DNA from: Streptomyces sp. NBRC 110028
GTDB taxonomy: Bacteria > Actinomycetota > Actinomycetes > Streptomycetales > Streptomycetaceae
Direction of reading: 5' to 3'
DNA: 64,000 bases
Assembly: GCF_001417735.1 (NCBI RefSeq)
Contig: NZ_BBUZ01000024.1
Coordinates: 55,314 to 119,313 of the forward strand
Position numbers and translations under genes: made by a program. The notes under the pieces are model-generated. The model was not told the DNA's origin, ran no database searches, and worked only from the letters and a program-made list of their open reading frames with translations. Below, piece after piece: positions 23,832 through 33,428 of the stretch (its first letter is position 1; every line of letters begins with the position of its first letter).

Positions 23832-26800
23832 ATGGCACGCGGACTGACCGAGATCACCGAGGCACAGTGGCGGGACGCCCTGGAGCACGCCCTGCTGCCC
23901 CGGCTGGCCGCCGTGCTGCGCGGCCGGCAGGCCGGGCACTGCATGCGGCTCGGCGACCTCGACACCGACCTCGCCGCACTGCTGGTTCGAGGGCTGCGGG
24001 TCCTCGTGCCCGACGCCCAGGTGTTCGTCCTGGACAGCGGCGACGGCCGGACTCCCACCGATGTCGCGGTGACCAGCACCAAACTTGTCGAACTGCGCAA
24101 CCCCGATGAGAACGGCGGGCTCCGGCCGCCGCTGCTGGTGTTCGTTCCGCCCGGCACCCGGGCCAGCGCCGAGGACTCCTTCGGCGTCGCCACCTTCGAG
24201 CGGCTGTCTCTGGACGACGTTCACGCGAAGCTCAAGGCGTCACTGCTGCGCGAGCTGCCCGAGGCGTTGCGGCAGCCCGTCACAGAATTGCTGAACCGAC
24301 AGGACCGGCAGGTCACGGACGACGGTGCGGTAGCGGACGACCGGGCCGCCGTACGGTACCTGCTGACGCTGCGCGAGAACGACCACGACCCGGAGGCCGC
24401 TGGGGCGGCCGTCTACCTGCTCGGGCTGATCCCCGACTTCGGCCTGTTCCAGGACATGACGCTGGTGGGCCGCAAGGCGGACCGCAACCGCAGGACCGTT
24501 GCCAAGCTCACTGAGGCGACAGCCACCGACCGTCAGCGGGTCCTGAGCCTCGGGCTGCCGCAGAACTCGCCGGCGGCTGAGGAATTCGTACGCCGACTGG
24601 TGCAGTTTGCCGCCCGGACCGGCCTCGACACCCCTTCCCGCTGGTGTCGTGCGATCGCCATGGACCCGGACAACTGGCCGCTCGCCTTCCACCACTGGCC
24701 GCAGGAGAACACCCCCGGTGGTGAACAGGTCGGCATCGAGGTCCACGAACTGACGGTGCTGCCCAAGGCCGGCCAGAACGAGGACGATCTGCGCAACCAC
24801 CCGGCGTTGGAGAGGCTCTTCGGCGGGCAGTACTTGCTGCCCGGAGGGCTCAGTTCGCTCCCTGTCGCCTTCACCGTCGACCCCGATCCGCGCCATATCG
24901 CGGGCCTCGCGCGCTTCTCGATCCAGATCCTCGCCGAGAGCGAGACCGACGAGGGCCGCGGCGACACCACGGTCAGCCCGACCGGGTTCACCGCCACCGT
25001 CTCGGTGGCCAAGACCGCCAAGACGGTCTACAAGACGAGTATCAAACTGAAGAAGGGCCGCAAGGCCGACTGGGAGGAGGGGTGGCACTTCGTCAGGGTC
25101 ACCCCGCTCGACGCCAACGGCGATCCCCTGCGGGTGGCCAGCGCTGACAGCACTCACCGGCCACACGAGAGCGACCGCTTCTACGTCGTCCCCGAGGGTG
25201 AGTTCGACGACCCACCCCTCCAGCGCTCCCAGCACGCTCCCGGGCTCGCCCAGGCCATCAACCGGCTGCGCTTCACCGCCCGTGCGGAGGGCCGCGATCC
25301 GTGGCGGGTGTCGTGCCGAGAGGTGGGCTGGGGAGCCCGGACGGCCAAGACCCGGCCATTGCGGGCACGGTTCGGACCCGCGGGCCCGGTCACCATCGAC
25401 CTGCCCATTCCCCTCGCCGAGGCCGAGGAACGCATGCTGGCCCGGCCGTACGCCCTGCAAGGACCCCGGCTGAGCGTCGACGCCTCGGGACGGTGGCACC
25501 TGAGCGACGACGAGAGCCCGGCCGTCACCCCCGCCGAGGGCAGCGACCTTGACCGCTACCTCCAAGACCGCGCCGCGCTGTTCGCGGCGGTACGGGGGGA
25601 CGCGGACGGCGCCGTACCACTCGTGGTGGAGGGCACCGATCCCCGCACGATGCACAAGGAAGCCGAGAGCTGCGCGGAGGCCTATCTCAGAGCGGTCACG
25701 CGATGCGTCCGCGCACTGGAGAACCCCCGTGGCGGCACGGCGGAGCGGGACCGGGCCGAACTCGCGCTGCTGCTGCGCACGGACACCATGGTTGTGGAGC
25801 TGGCCGACACGCAGGACGGGCCACACCAGGCCGTGCTCGTCGCGCCCACCCATCCGCTACGGGTGCTGTGGTGGTGCGGGCAGGCCGCGCTGGCCGACCA
25901 CTGGCTCGACCGGATCGAGGGCCACAACAAGGACCGGGTACTGGAAACACTGCACAGCCTCGTAGAACGGCTCGCGCCCCTGGGATTCCCGCTCGTGGTG
26001 CCGCTGGCCACGGGTGAACTCACCTTCGCGGCGGGGCAGTTCACCGACTACTGGCAGGTCTGCCTGCCCAGTGAGACGGCCGATCCCCGCGGAACGGTCT
26101 CGCGACTGGGCTCCGCCCTGGGCGTGAGCGACGGCGCGACGGCCTCCGGCATGATCACCGGCGCCGACCTCGCGGACCGCGTCGAGCGGTATGTGCGCCT
26201 CCACCCGTACGCGGACAGCCTCGTCATCAACGCCCTCGGCGTCGGCCGGGGCGAGGTGCTGGCCTCCATGCTGACAGAGCTGCAGAGCCGCAAGCACCTG
26301 ACCCGGCTGCGCTACACCATCCGCCTCTTCACGGACCGTCCCCAGGAGCCGTGGGTGGGCGAGGCGCTCACCGCTCTGTTCTCGCCCGGATCGGGACCGC
26401 GAGCCGCCGCCGCGGAGCCGTTCGGTACGCCGGGCGACGCCCTGCGCCCCAAGCTCGCCGTCGTCGTGCGTGATGCCACGGACCTCCGGACTCGCGCGGC
26501 GGAGTTCCCCGCCCATCTGAGTGTTCTGTTCGACCCCTTCGGTGGGGAGCAATACGACATCGCGCCCGCCGCCCGTACCTCGGGCCGGGCTGCGGCACAC
26601 GGTCTCGTACAGGAGCTGACCAGCCACTACGCCGAGGACGAGGAGTCCGTGGCGTGGAGCCGTCAGCCCCGCCACGGCGCCACGGATCCCGTGCCCGGGG
26701 CCGAGGAGACCGGTGACCTGATGGCGGCGCTGCCCGAAGCCCTGTCGGCCGCCGTGGTCGCCGTGACCTCCGGGGAGCCGCGTCCGGGACAGCTACCGCA

Positions 26801-29396
26801 GATAACGCTGCGCCTGTCGGCCCAGGACAAGGCGCTCCTGCACGATGTGCACCAGGCCAGCGACTGGGTCATCACGGTGGACCGAACCCTCGGAGTGGAG
26901 TACTTCGACCACGGGCGGGCGGACCGGCCCGAATACGTCATCGACTACTCGGCGACGGCGCAGCCCGGCATGGGCCATCACATCGTGGTCTCGTCGCGGT
27001 CGGTCGACGAGTTGCGCGCGCTGGTCGGGCCCGTGCTCGGCGACAAACAGCTCAGCATCGCACCGCACCATGTGACGACGTTCTTCGACCAGCTCAGGGA
27101 GCTCTCCGGCAGTTTCGCCTTCAAGCTCGCCGCGCTCGGCAGCAGCAGCCGTACCGAGGTTCTGGGGCTGGCACTCGCACGCCTGTACTTGGGGTACCAG
27201 GGCGCACTTCACAACCAGATCCTCATCCCGCTCGACGCGCACACCGATCTCTATGGGGAGGCTCAGCGCCGAATCGCGGCCGGCGACGCCGCTGTGCGGC
27301 TGCACCGGACCGACCTGGCGCTGTTCGACCTGGACGCCGAGCGCAGGATCGTGGTGTGCAGACTGATCGAGGTCAAGTGCTTCACCGGGGTGGGCGGTCT
27401 GGGCGCATACGACGCCAAGAAGAAACAGATCAGCCAGCAGATCGACAACAGCCGGGAGATTCTGGCCGCGCAGTTCGACCCCTTGATCGAGCGCCCCGAC
27501 CGTCCCCTGCAGAACCTCACACTCCGCTCGCTGCTCGGCCACTACCTCGGGCGTGCGAACCGTTATGGCCTCTTCGACGAAGAGGGATACGACGAGGCGC
27601 GGTGGCTCCTCGACCATCTCGACCACGGTTACGCGTTGGAGTTCTCCAGGACTGGTCTCCTCTTCGACCTTGACGGGGACGGCACGGACGTTGAGGTCGA
27701 CGGGGGCATCACATTCCACCGGATCGGCCGTCATCAGGTGACCGAACTGCTCGACGCCGTGGAGACGGAGTACCTCGGCGGGCCTGTCCGCAGCGCACCC
27801 CACCTGCTTGCGGAGGCCGAAGTCCCGGGAATCACCCGTGGAGAGGCCACGCGGAGCTTGCGCCCACGCGACCGCAGCCGCGAGCTGCCGGAGGAACCTG
27901 CCCCGCTGAGCGCCGTGCTGGACGAAGAGTTCGTACCGGTGGCGGCCGACGGCGACGACACCGTGGGAAAGGCTGCGGGAGAAGCACGGATCCCGGGCTC
28001 GCGGCAGGCATCCGAACATCTTGCCGACACGGACCAGGCTCCGGGATCGCAGGATGCCGCTGCCGCGGGGATGGACGCCGGGGACACCGGGGACCTGAGG
28101 AACGCGGCGGAAGCCGAGGGCACGGTGCCGGACAGCGAACCGGAGAAACCCTCACAACCACCGTCCTTTGCGGACTCGGCGGACTCGGCGGACTGCCCCG
28201 CGGTCCCGGATGTCTTCCTCGGAGTGTCGAAACCGACCGCGCAATACGGTCTGCTCGGTGTGAGCGCGGGCCGGAAGGTCGCCCTCGACCTCAACGAGAC
28301 GCACACCATCAGCCTGTTCGGTGTACAGGGCGGAGGAAAGAGCTACACCCTCGGATCGATCCTTGAGATGGCGAGCCTGCCCGCCGTCGGCGTCAACCAC
28401 CTTTCGCACCCACTGGCCAGTATCGTCTTCCACTACAGTGACACACAGGACTACGCACCCGAGTTCACCAGCATGACCAGCCCCAACAGCGACGAGGAGC
28501 AGCTGGCCGCCCTCCGGGAACGCTACGGAGCCGAACCCGCCGCGCTGTCCGACGTGCTGCTGCTGGCCCCTGCCGACAAGGTGGAGGACCGCAAGCAGGA
28601 CTATCCGGATCTCGACGTACGACCCCTCACTTTCTCGTCATCCGAGCTGAAGGCCGCGCACTGGCGGTTCCTGATGGGGGCTGTCGGCAACCAAGCGCTC
28701 TACATCCGCCAGCTCGGAAGAATCATGAAGGCCAACCGCAACGATCTGACGCTGGACGCGATCCGGCTGGGAGTCGAGCAGTCCTCCCTGTCGGATGCGC
28801 TCAAGCAACTGGCCTACGAGCGACTGGACCTGGCCGCCGAGTACATTGATGACAATGCTCGGCTGCAGGATCTGGTACGACCTGGACGACTGATCATCGT
28901 CGATCTGCGTGATGATTACATCGGGGAGGACGAGGCGCTCGGTCTGTTCGTCGTCCTCATGCAGTTGTTCGCCGATGCCCGGCACGAGGGACAGGCGTTC
29001 AACAAACTTGTCGTCTTCGACGAGGCCCACAAGTACATTCGCAGCCCCGATCTCGTTGACGGGTTGGTGTCCAGCGTCCGTGAAATGCGTCATAAAGGCA
29101 TGTCAATTCTGGTAGCCAGCCAGGATCCGCCGTCCGTGCCGATTTCTCTGATCGAGCTGTCCAACCACATGGTGCTGCACAAGTTCACCTCACCCGCGTG
29201 GCTGAAACACCTGCAGAAAGCGAACGCCGCCCTATCCACTCTGACCGCGGAAAAAATGGCGTCGCTGAACCCCGGTGAAGCCTTCGTGTGGTCGAGCAAG
29301 GCCACCGACGAGGCATTTGTCCGAGGCGCGGTGAAGATTCGATGCCGCCCGCGAGTCACCAGGCACGGGGGCGCGACCAGGACGGCCATCGGATGA
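23832..29396 (+). CDS. MADS ATP-binding protein (MAD8): HerA-like ATPase with predicted nuclease motif
   Basis: 1854 residues, ATG at 23832 right after GGGAGGTGA, which overlaps the MAD7 stop. The C-terminal 370 residues are a HerA/FtsK-like ATPase: Walker A GVQGGGKS at 1497-1504, Walker B KLVVFDEAH at 1725-1733, then ILVASQDPPSVP. Upstream, TDLALFDLD (D1161) and RLIEVKCF (E1180, K1182) give the D...ExK pattern of PD-(D/E)XK nucleases, similar to HerA-nuclease pairs fused in one chain. Residues about 1350-1450 form an acidic, low-complexity linker. The N-terminal 1100 residues are unassigned. It probably pumps and cuts or excludes invading DNA, as the effector of the system. Confidence 0.87.
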   Translation: MARGLTEITEAQWRDALEHALLPRLAAVLRGRQAGHCMRLGDLDTDLAALLVRGLRVLVPDAQVFVLDSGDGRTPTDVAVTSTKLVELRNPDENGGLRPPLLVFVPPGTRASAEDSFGVATFERLSLDDVHAKLKASLLRELPEALRQPVTELLNRQDRQVTDDGAVADDRAAVRYLLTLRENDHDPEAAGAAVYLLGLIPDFGLFQDMTLVGRKADRNRRTVAKLTEATATDRQRVLSLGLPQNSPAAEEFVRRLVQFAARTGLDTPSRWCRAIAMDPDNWPLAFHHWPQENTPGGEQVGIEVHELTVLPKAGQNEDDLRNHPALERLFGGQYLLPGGLSSLPVAFTVDPDPRHIAGLARFSIQILAESETDEGRGDTTVSPTGFTATVSVAKTAKTVYKTSIKLKKGRKADWEEGWHFVRVTPLDANGDPLRVASADSTHRPHESDRFYVVPEGEFDDPPLQRSQHAPGLAQAINRLRFTARAEGRDPWRVSCREVGWGARTAKTRPLRARFGPAGPVTIDLPIPLAEAEERMLARPYALQGPRLSVDASGRWHLSDDESPAVTPAEGSDLDRYLQDRAALFAAVRGDADGAVPLVVEGTDPRTMHKEAESCAEAYLRAVTRCVRALENPRGGTAERDRAELALLLRTDTMVVELADTQDGPHQAVLVAPTHPLRVLWWCGQAALADHWLDRIEGHNKDRVLETLHSLVERLAPLGFPLVVPLATGELTFAAGQFTDYWQVCLPSETADPRGTVSRLGSALGVSDGATASGMITGADLADRVERYVRLHPYADSLVINALGVGRGEVLASMLTELQSRKHLTRLRYTIRLFTDRPQEPWVGEALTALFSPGSGPRAAAAEPFGTPGDALRPKLAVVVRDATDLRTRAAEFPAHLSVLFDPFGGEQYDIAPAARTSGRAAAHGLVQELTSHYAEDEESVAWSRQPRHGATDPVPGAEETGDLMAALPEALSAAVVAVTSGEPRPGQLPQITLRLSAQDKALLHDVHQASDWVITVDRTLGVEYFDHGRADRPEYVIDYSATAQPGMGHHIVVSSRSVDELRALVGPVLGDKQLSIAPHHVTTFFDQLRELSGSFAFKLAALGSSSRTEVLGLALARLYLGYQGALHNQILIPLDAHTDLYGEAQRRIAAGDAAVRLHRTDLALFDLDAERRIVVCRLIEVKCFTGVGGLGAYDAKKKQISQQIDNSREILAAQFDPLIERPDRPLQNLTLRSLLGHYLGRANRYGLFDEEGYDEARWLLDHLDHGYALEFSRTGLLFDLDGDGTDVEVDGGITFHRIGRHQVTELLDAVETEYLGGPVRSAPHLLAEAEVPGITRGEATRSLRPRDRSRELPEEPAPLSAVLDEEFVPVAADGDDTVGKAAGEARIPGSRQASEHLADTDQAPGSQDAAAAGMDAGDTGDLRNAAEAEGTVPDSEPEKPSQPPSFADSADSADCPAVPDVFLGVSKPTAQYGLLGVSAGRKVALDLNETHTISLFGVQGGGKSYTLGSILEMASLPAVGVNHLSHPLASIVFHYSDTQDYAPEFTSMTSPNSDEEQLAALRERYGAEPAALSDVLLLAPADKVEDRKQDYPDLDVRPLTFSSSELKAAHWRFLMGAVGNQALYIRQLGRIMKANRNDLTLDAIRLGVEQSSLSDALKQLAYERLDLAAEYIDDNARLQDLVRPGRLIIVDLRDDYIGEDEALGLFVVLMQLFADARHEGQAFNKLVVFDEAHKYIRSPDLVDGLVSSVREMRHKGMSILVASQDPPSVPISLIELSNHMVLHKFTSPAWLKHLQKANAALSTLTAEKMASLNPGEAFVWSSKATDEAFVRGAVKIRCRPRVTRHGGATRTAIG

Positions 29397-29429
29397 CTTG
29401 GTCGCTGATCTATCCAGCGTCTTCGTTTG

Positions 29430-29960
29430 GCGGACCGTCGTCAGTAGTGGGTGCGTCGAGCTGCTGCCTGATGGGTCTGCGTCGGGTGGACCTGTGCAGT
29501 CTGGTGACGGCCAGGGTTGAAGACTATGGTGAGGAGGCGGCGGATCTCCGGGACGATCAAGGTGTTCGGTCGCTGTTGCGGACGGGGTGGTGCGGATTCG
29601 CGCGTCGGCTGGGGATCGCGCTGGCGGCGACGCTGGCCAGGAAGGCCAGGGCGAGCATGGTGTGCCGGTGCCAGGAGGTCCAGCCTCACCTGGTAGCGAT
29701 CCAGGCCGACCCGATTCTTGGCGGTCTGGAAGCACTCCTCGACGCTCCAGCGGAACCGGCAACCCGGACCAGTTCGGCCAGCGTCACCGCAGTGGGTGAC
29801 CAGCACTGATAGGAAGCGAGTTCACCGGTCGTCCGGTTCATGGGGACCTTCAGTTGCCTGATCGGACACCAATACCGACTACGCCGACTGGTGCACCGTG
29901 GGGTGCGCGAGCTGCACCGGCAGGGCCTGCCGGTCGCCGGAGCGCTGCGGTAATTCGCCC
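29430..29960 (-). pseudogene. Degenerate transposase (IS701/IS4-type) fragment
   Basis: Pieces of one DDE transposase C-terminus are spread over three minus-strand frames. MNRTTGELASYQCWSPTAVTLAELVRVAG (about 29850-29760) is followed, after a frame change, by RWSVEECFQTAKNRVGLDRYQVR with the expected catalytic glutamate. Then come HTMLALAFLASVAASAIPSRR in another frame and finally LIVPEIRRLLTIVF. There are at least two frameshifts and no intact termini. It fills the 620-base gap between the MADS operon and the conjugation-like genes. Confidence 0.7.
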
Positions 29961-30018
29961 TGTGGCCCCGCTCACCGCTCATGTCGTGATCCGTGCGGTG
30001 AGGGACTGATCTGGTGGG

Positions 30019-31500
30019 TCAGGTTCCCGTGCGCAGGTGTTGGGTGAGGTGTTTAAGGGTGGTCCAGGTCTGGTCGTCGGTGCCGTCGCCGAGGGGGTAG
30101 TGCAGGGCGGGACGGGAGGCTGGGCCGAGACGGGCGGGCGCGAGGTTGAGGGGGGGGTGCTGGGCGTGGTGGGTGCCGATCTCGTGGACGGTGTCGGGGC
30201 CGAGGGTGAGGGCCACCGGGTTCGGAGGGGCCGCGATGTGTGGGGGGATGGTGAGGTCGCGGGGGCCGTGGCCCAGTGAGGTGAGCATCGAGGTCAGGGC
30301 ATGCTCGGTGGCGAGAGTCTCGGCGAGGCTGGGGATGGCGTCCAGCGGTGGAGGCTCATATTCGCCGTAGCCGAGGGAAAGGGTGATGTCCTCCTCGACT
30401 CCGGCGGGGGTGCGGGCGATGCGGACGGTGGCGAGTGCGGGGCGGCCGGGGTGACCGATGGCGATCAGCCAGGTGGGCTGGGGTGCGCGCTGGCGAGCGA
30501 GGTCGGTCAGCTGACGGGTGGACCAGGCCAGGTTGACGGGCTCGGCGGTGCTCCATCCGGCGGGTGAGGCGCCGGTGAGGTGGTGCCAGGCGGTCTCCAG
30601 CGCGCGGCCGAGGACGAGGCGTTCGTCTGCCGGGTATCGGGTGCGGATGGCGACGATGAGTTGGCGGTCGCCAGTGGCCGTGGTGTTGGCGAAGGCTGGT
30701 GCGACGAGTGATGTGCCGGACGTGGCGCGGGCGGGGGCGAAGGTGTCGTTCTGCCAGCGCAGTACGGCGCCGGAGAGGCCGTCGTAGTAGCCGTCCTGTG
30801 GGTCTTGAACGACCCAGCGGTGGGGGTGCCCGCCCAGAGCGTGGCGGGTGGGGAGGGTGAGGCGAGCGGTGTTCGGGGTGACGATTTGGAGGGCGCGGTC
30901 GCTGGTGATGGCCGTGCACAACGCGTCGGATAGCCAGCTGGTCATGGGGATGACCGGACGGTCCTGGAGGACGACCGCTGTCGTGTCGGTGAGGACGTCG
31001 ATGGCCGGGTGGGGCGCTATGTTCGCCGCGGGTGTCGGGCTGTCGGTGGCGAGGGGGACGACATCGGTGGTCGCCGCTTCCGGTGGCCAGGTGGTGCCGT
31101 GGAGCACGGTGGCGAGGCGCCCGGCGAACGAGCCAGCGAGCTGTCCGGCTTCAGGTACGGCGGTGGTGGCGCGTGCCTCGGTCCACCAGACGGGGCCTTC
31201 CGCGGCGGTGTTTCCGGTGCCGAGAAGTCGTGCGGTTTCGCCGGGAACCTGGATGAGGAAGGGGGCCTCGATGGAGACCAAGGGCCGCCCGCCCGGGGTG
31301 ACCGCCCCAGGTGCGGAGGCACTGGCAGCGGGCCCCAGCTCGGGCCGCGGCTCCGGATCGGCCGGCACACCAGGCACTCGGGCAGTCGCTTCCGGCAGGG
31401 ATACCGCATGTGCAACCGGCACGGTAGGCGGCCCGGCACCGATGACGAGCCCGATGGACGTCAGCAACAGGATGGAGAGGAGGTAGCCGGTGCGGGTCAT
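30019..31500 (-). CDS. DUF6177-type protein with a grafted signal/anchor N-terminus
   Basis: 493 residues, start ATG overlapping the stop of the pilin-like gene (ATGA). Residues 1-35 (RTGYLLSILLLTSIGLVIGAG) form a signal peptide or membrane anchor, followed by a Pro/Ala-rich stretch to about 70. From GRPLVSIEAPFLIQVPGETARLLG onward the sequence matches the Streptomyces DUF6177 family (PVWWTEARATTAVPEAGQLAGSFAGRLATV, HALGGHPHRWVVQDPQDGYYDG), which is normally cytosolic. The join suggests fusion of the 5' end of a transfer gene to a DUF6177 gene by deletion. Function of DUF6177 is unknown. It may be non-functional as an exported hybrid. Confidence 0.75.
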   Translation of the reverse strand: MTRTGYLLSILLLTSIGLVIGAGPPTVPVAHAVSLPEATARVPGVPADPEPRPELGPAASASAPGAVTPGGRPLVSIEAPFLIQVPGETARLLGTGNTAAEGPVWWTEARATTAVPEAGQLAGSFAGRLATVLHGTTWPPEAATTDVVPLATDSPTPAANIAPHPAIDVLTDTTAVVLQDRPVIPMTSWLSDALCTAITSDRALQIVTPNTARLTLPTRHALGGHPHRWVVQDPQDGYYDGLSGAVLRWQNDTFAPARATSGTSLVAPAFANTTATGDRQLIVAIRTRYPADERLVLGRALETAWHHLTGASPAGWSTAEPVNLAWSTRQLTDLARQRAPQPTWLIAIGHPGRPALATVRIARTPAGVEEDITLSLGYGEYEPPPLDAIPSLAETLATEHALTSMLTSLGHGPRDLTIPPHIAAPPNPVALTLGPDTVHEIGTHHAQHPPLNLAPARLGPASRPALHYPLGDGTDDQTWTTLKHLTQHLRTGT

Positions 31501-31868
31501 TGCCCGCCGCCATCCACGCCCACGATCTGCTGCAAGACTCCCACCACGACGGGGGCGAGCATCGCCAGCCCGTATCCGACCGCTGCGGCCTTCAGAGCCC
31601 GTTTGGAGGCTTCGACCTCCCCCGGGTCACCGCCGGCCATGAGGTAGCGCAGGCCGCCGAAGGTGAGGAAGAGCGTCGCCAAGCCGGTCAGCAGTCCCAC
31701 GATCCAGCCCCGCAAATTCGAGATCACCTGCGGGATCGTGGCCACGGCCCACACCACTGGCGGATCCGCCAACAGCGCTACGGCCGTCATCACCGCGGTG
31801 AACACCACCAGAACCCCACCGCGCACGACGTGACGTACGCCGGGCGGCCGACGGAAGCGGCTGAACAT
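31497..31868 (-). CDS. VirB2/TrbC-like pilin-type membrane protein
   Basis: 123 residues with three hydrophobic stretches: a leader (GVLVVFTAVMTAVALLADPPVVWA) and two transmembrane helices (WIVGLLTGLATLFLTFGGLRYLMAG and AVGYGLAMLAPVVVGVLQQIVG). A short polar loop with GDPGEVEASKRALKAA lies between the helices, the standard layout of TrbC/VirB2-like proteins and of small membrane proteins encoded in actinobacterial conjugative elements. It would sit in the cytoplasmic membrane as part of a transfer channel. No VirB4/VirD4-type or FtsK-type partner is present in the island, so this is probably a relic of a conjugation module. Confidence 0.7.
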   Translation of the reverse strand: MFSRFRRPPGVRHVVRGGVLVVFTAVMTAVALLADPPVVWAVATIPQVISNLRGWIVGLLTGLATLFLTFGGLRYLMAGGDPGEVEASKRALKAAAVGYGLAMLAPVVVGVLQQIVGVDGGGQ

Positions 31869-32177
31869 GGCAGGACACCTCCATCAGGCACAAGAACAAC
31901 GAGAAGACGCAGAGCGGGTGGGGTGAGCCCGATCCTTCGCCCGGGGCCGGCCTCCTTCGGCGGCTACCGGATGGCTCTCGGGGTGTCAGCACGAGACGGA
32001 GTGCCCACCCCCACCCAGCAAACGGCCCGACAGCACAGGAGCGATGACGAAATAGCTCCTGCCAGGCCCGGGGCCCCTGCCGATCGGTGGATCAGAAGAA
32101 GCCCCGTCTGCCTTCTGATAGAGAATCCGGCGCCGGAGCGTTGACGCCCCGGCGCCGGACGTCCCTCGTATGGCTCC
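31869..32177. other. Intergenic region with a terminator hairpin
   Basis: 309 bases on the 5' side of the pilin gene. Apart from the hairpin at 32126-32159 and a ribosome binding site for the pilin-like gene, nothing is recognised. A minus-strand open frame across it is low in coding character. Confidence 0.5.
32126..32159 (-). terminator. GC-rich hairpin after the sigma-like gene
   Basis: Arms TCCGGCGCCGG (32126-32136) and CCGGCGCCGGA (32149-32159) pair perfectly over 11 bp around a 12-base loop, 19 bases beyond the stop of the minus-strand gene at 32178. There is no U-tract, as is usual for Streptomyces terminators. Confidence 0.6.
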
Positions 32178-32954
32178 TTACTCAGCCTGATGACGCAGGT
32201 GAGAAGCCAGGCGCTGTTCAGCAGCGGAGCGATGCCGGTACAGCTGACGCATACTCACCCCACGCTCGCCGGCGAGCGTCCCCATCGACTCGCCGTGCAG
32301 CCGGGTACGGGCGATCAACTGCGCCTCGGCCAAGTCCACGACCCGGGCCCGTACCGCGCGAGCCAGCACCTGATACTCGTCCGACACCATCGAGCCCTCC
32401 ATGTCCTCGGGGATCACGCGGGAGTGCAGGCGTCCCAGGTGCACCGTCGGCTCGCCCGCCTCCCGCTCACCGCGGCGGCGAGCCGCATAGACCAGACGGT
32501 GAACCGCTCGGTCCGCCGCCGCGAACAGTTCCCGGTCCACCCCCGGATCGCCCGCATCCACCTCCGCAAGGGCGACCGCGACCGCGGCGAGATCTTCCTG
32601 CTCGACTTCCTGACGCTCCAGATGCGCTGGACGAGCCAGGCGCGACAGCATCCGGCGCAGCACCGGAACCGTCATCGCCACCGCAACCACCGGCCACGGC
32701 TCACCGAGCTCGTGCGCACGACGCACGACCTCGCACCACGTCCGTGCCCGCAACTCGGGCCGGGTGCTCGGGTGAGCCAGCCGGACACGGATCTGATCCA
32801 CCGGCCACGCCTCCTCCGACGGCTCGTCACACACCAGGCGCGCGGGCATGGTCAGCGGTGTCGCGGTACGGGCCAGGGCGAGAAAGGACTGCTCCAGCTC
32901 CTCCAGCGGCGACAGCGTGGTCGTGCGCGGGCAGCGGGCGACAGGACGGTACAT
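32178..32954 (-). CDS. Sigma-region-4-like helix-turn-helix protein
   Basis: 258 residues from the ATG at 32954, preceded by CAGGAGG; the longer upstream frame is a shadow. The C-terminus VVDLAEAQLIARTRLHGESMGTLAGERGVSMRQLYRHRSAAEQRL has the form of a sigma-70 region 4 HTH that reads promoter -35 elements. The N-terminal two thirds (VRLAHPSTRPELRARTWCEVVRRA, LAAADRAVHRLVYAARRRGE) are helical and lack an obvious region 2. Similar proteins accompany pilin-like genes in actinobacterial integrative elements, and it may regulate them. It could also be a non-sigma regulator with a sigma-like HTH. Confidence 0.65.
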   Translation of the reverse strand: MYRPVARCPRTTTLSPLEELEQSFLALARTATPLTMPARLVCDEPSEEAWPVDQIRVRLAHPSTRPELRARTWCEVVRRAHELGEPWPVVAVAMTVPVLRRMLSRLARPAHLERQEVEQEDLAAVAVALAEVDAGDPGVDRELFAAADRAVHRLVYAARRRGEREAGEPTVHLGRLHSRVIPEDMEGSMVSDEYQVLARAVRARVVDLAEAQLIARTRLHGESMGTLAGERGVSMRQLYRHRSAAEQRLASHLRHQAE

Positions 32955-33428
32955 GGCGGCCTCCTGCGAGAAGGGGTTCGGACAACTTCCGCCGCCAGCC
33001 CTTTCACCACCCCGCGCCACCACCGACCCGCCCGCGCACCACCACCGGACAACAAACCGCCTCATGGCCCGCCCCGTGCGATGGCCCGTATCTGGCCCGC
33101 CTGCTACGAGCAGGATCGGGGCTCGTAGCACCTCAGCGAGAATCGAACTAAAAAATCTTGAAGACGTCTCCGGACCATTCAGCGCCCCTCGGCGTCCCAT
33201 GCCAGCGAGGGCGGTGCCGGAATCACTACGCGGCTTCGTGCGGAGTCCGTCTGCCCTGCGTCGCGCCAGATTCCCGGCAGCAGGGCAAGCTCTGGCGAAG
33301 CGGGGATGAATGAGGAGATTGTCGACGCTCACGTAATTCCCCACGAGCAGCGCCCCTTCCCGCCCCAACCGTTCGAGGGTTTTACGCATTCCGCCCGGAT
33401 CGTCGAACAAGGCCATCATCATTGGTCT
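32955..33428. other. Intergenic region containing the left inverted repeat
   Basis: 474 bases between two divergent genes. Contains an A-rich spot (33148-33158) and the left 23-base repeat (33329-33351). An open frame allows an earlier start of the next gene at 33306, but codon use there is less biased than downstream and the repeat lies within it. Confidence 0.45.
33329..33351. repeat. Left copy of a 23-base inverted repeat around the HhH gene
   Basis: TCACGTAATTCCCCAC (33329-33344) is the exact reverse complement of 34117-34132, and after two mismatches a further GCAGC also matches. The repeats lie 759 bases apart on either side of the HhH gene. Confidence 0.75.

Noticed and set aside
29288..29809. 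173-residue plus-strand frame after MAD8
   Set aside because: It overlaps the end of MAD8 and lies antisense to the transposase remnant, whose motifs are clear on the minus strand.
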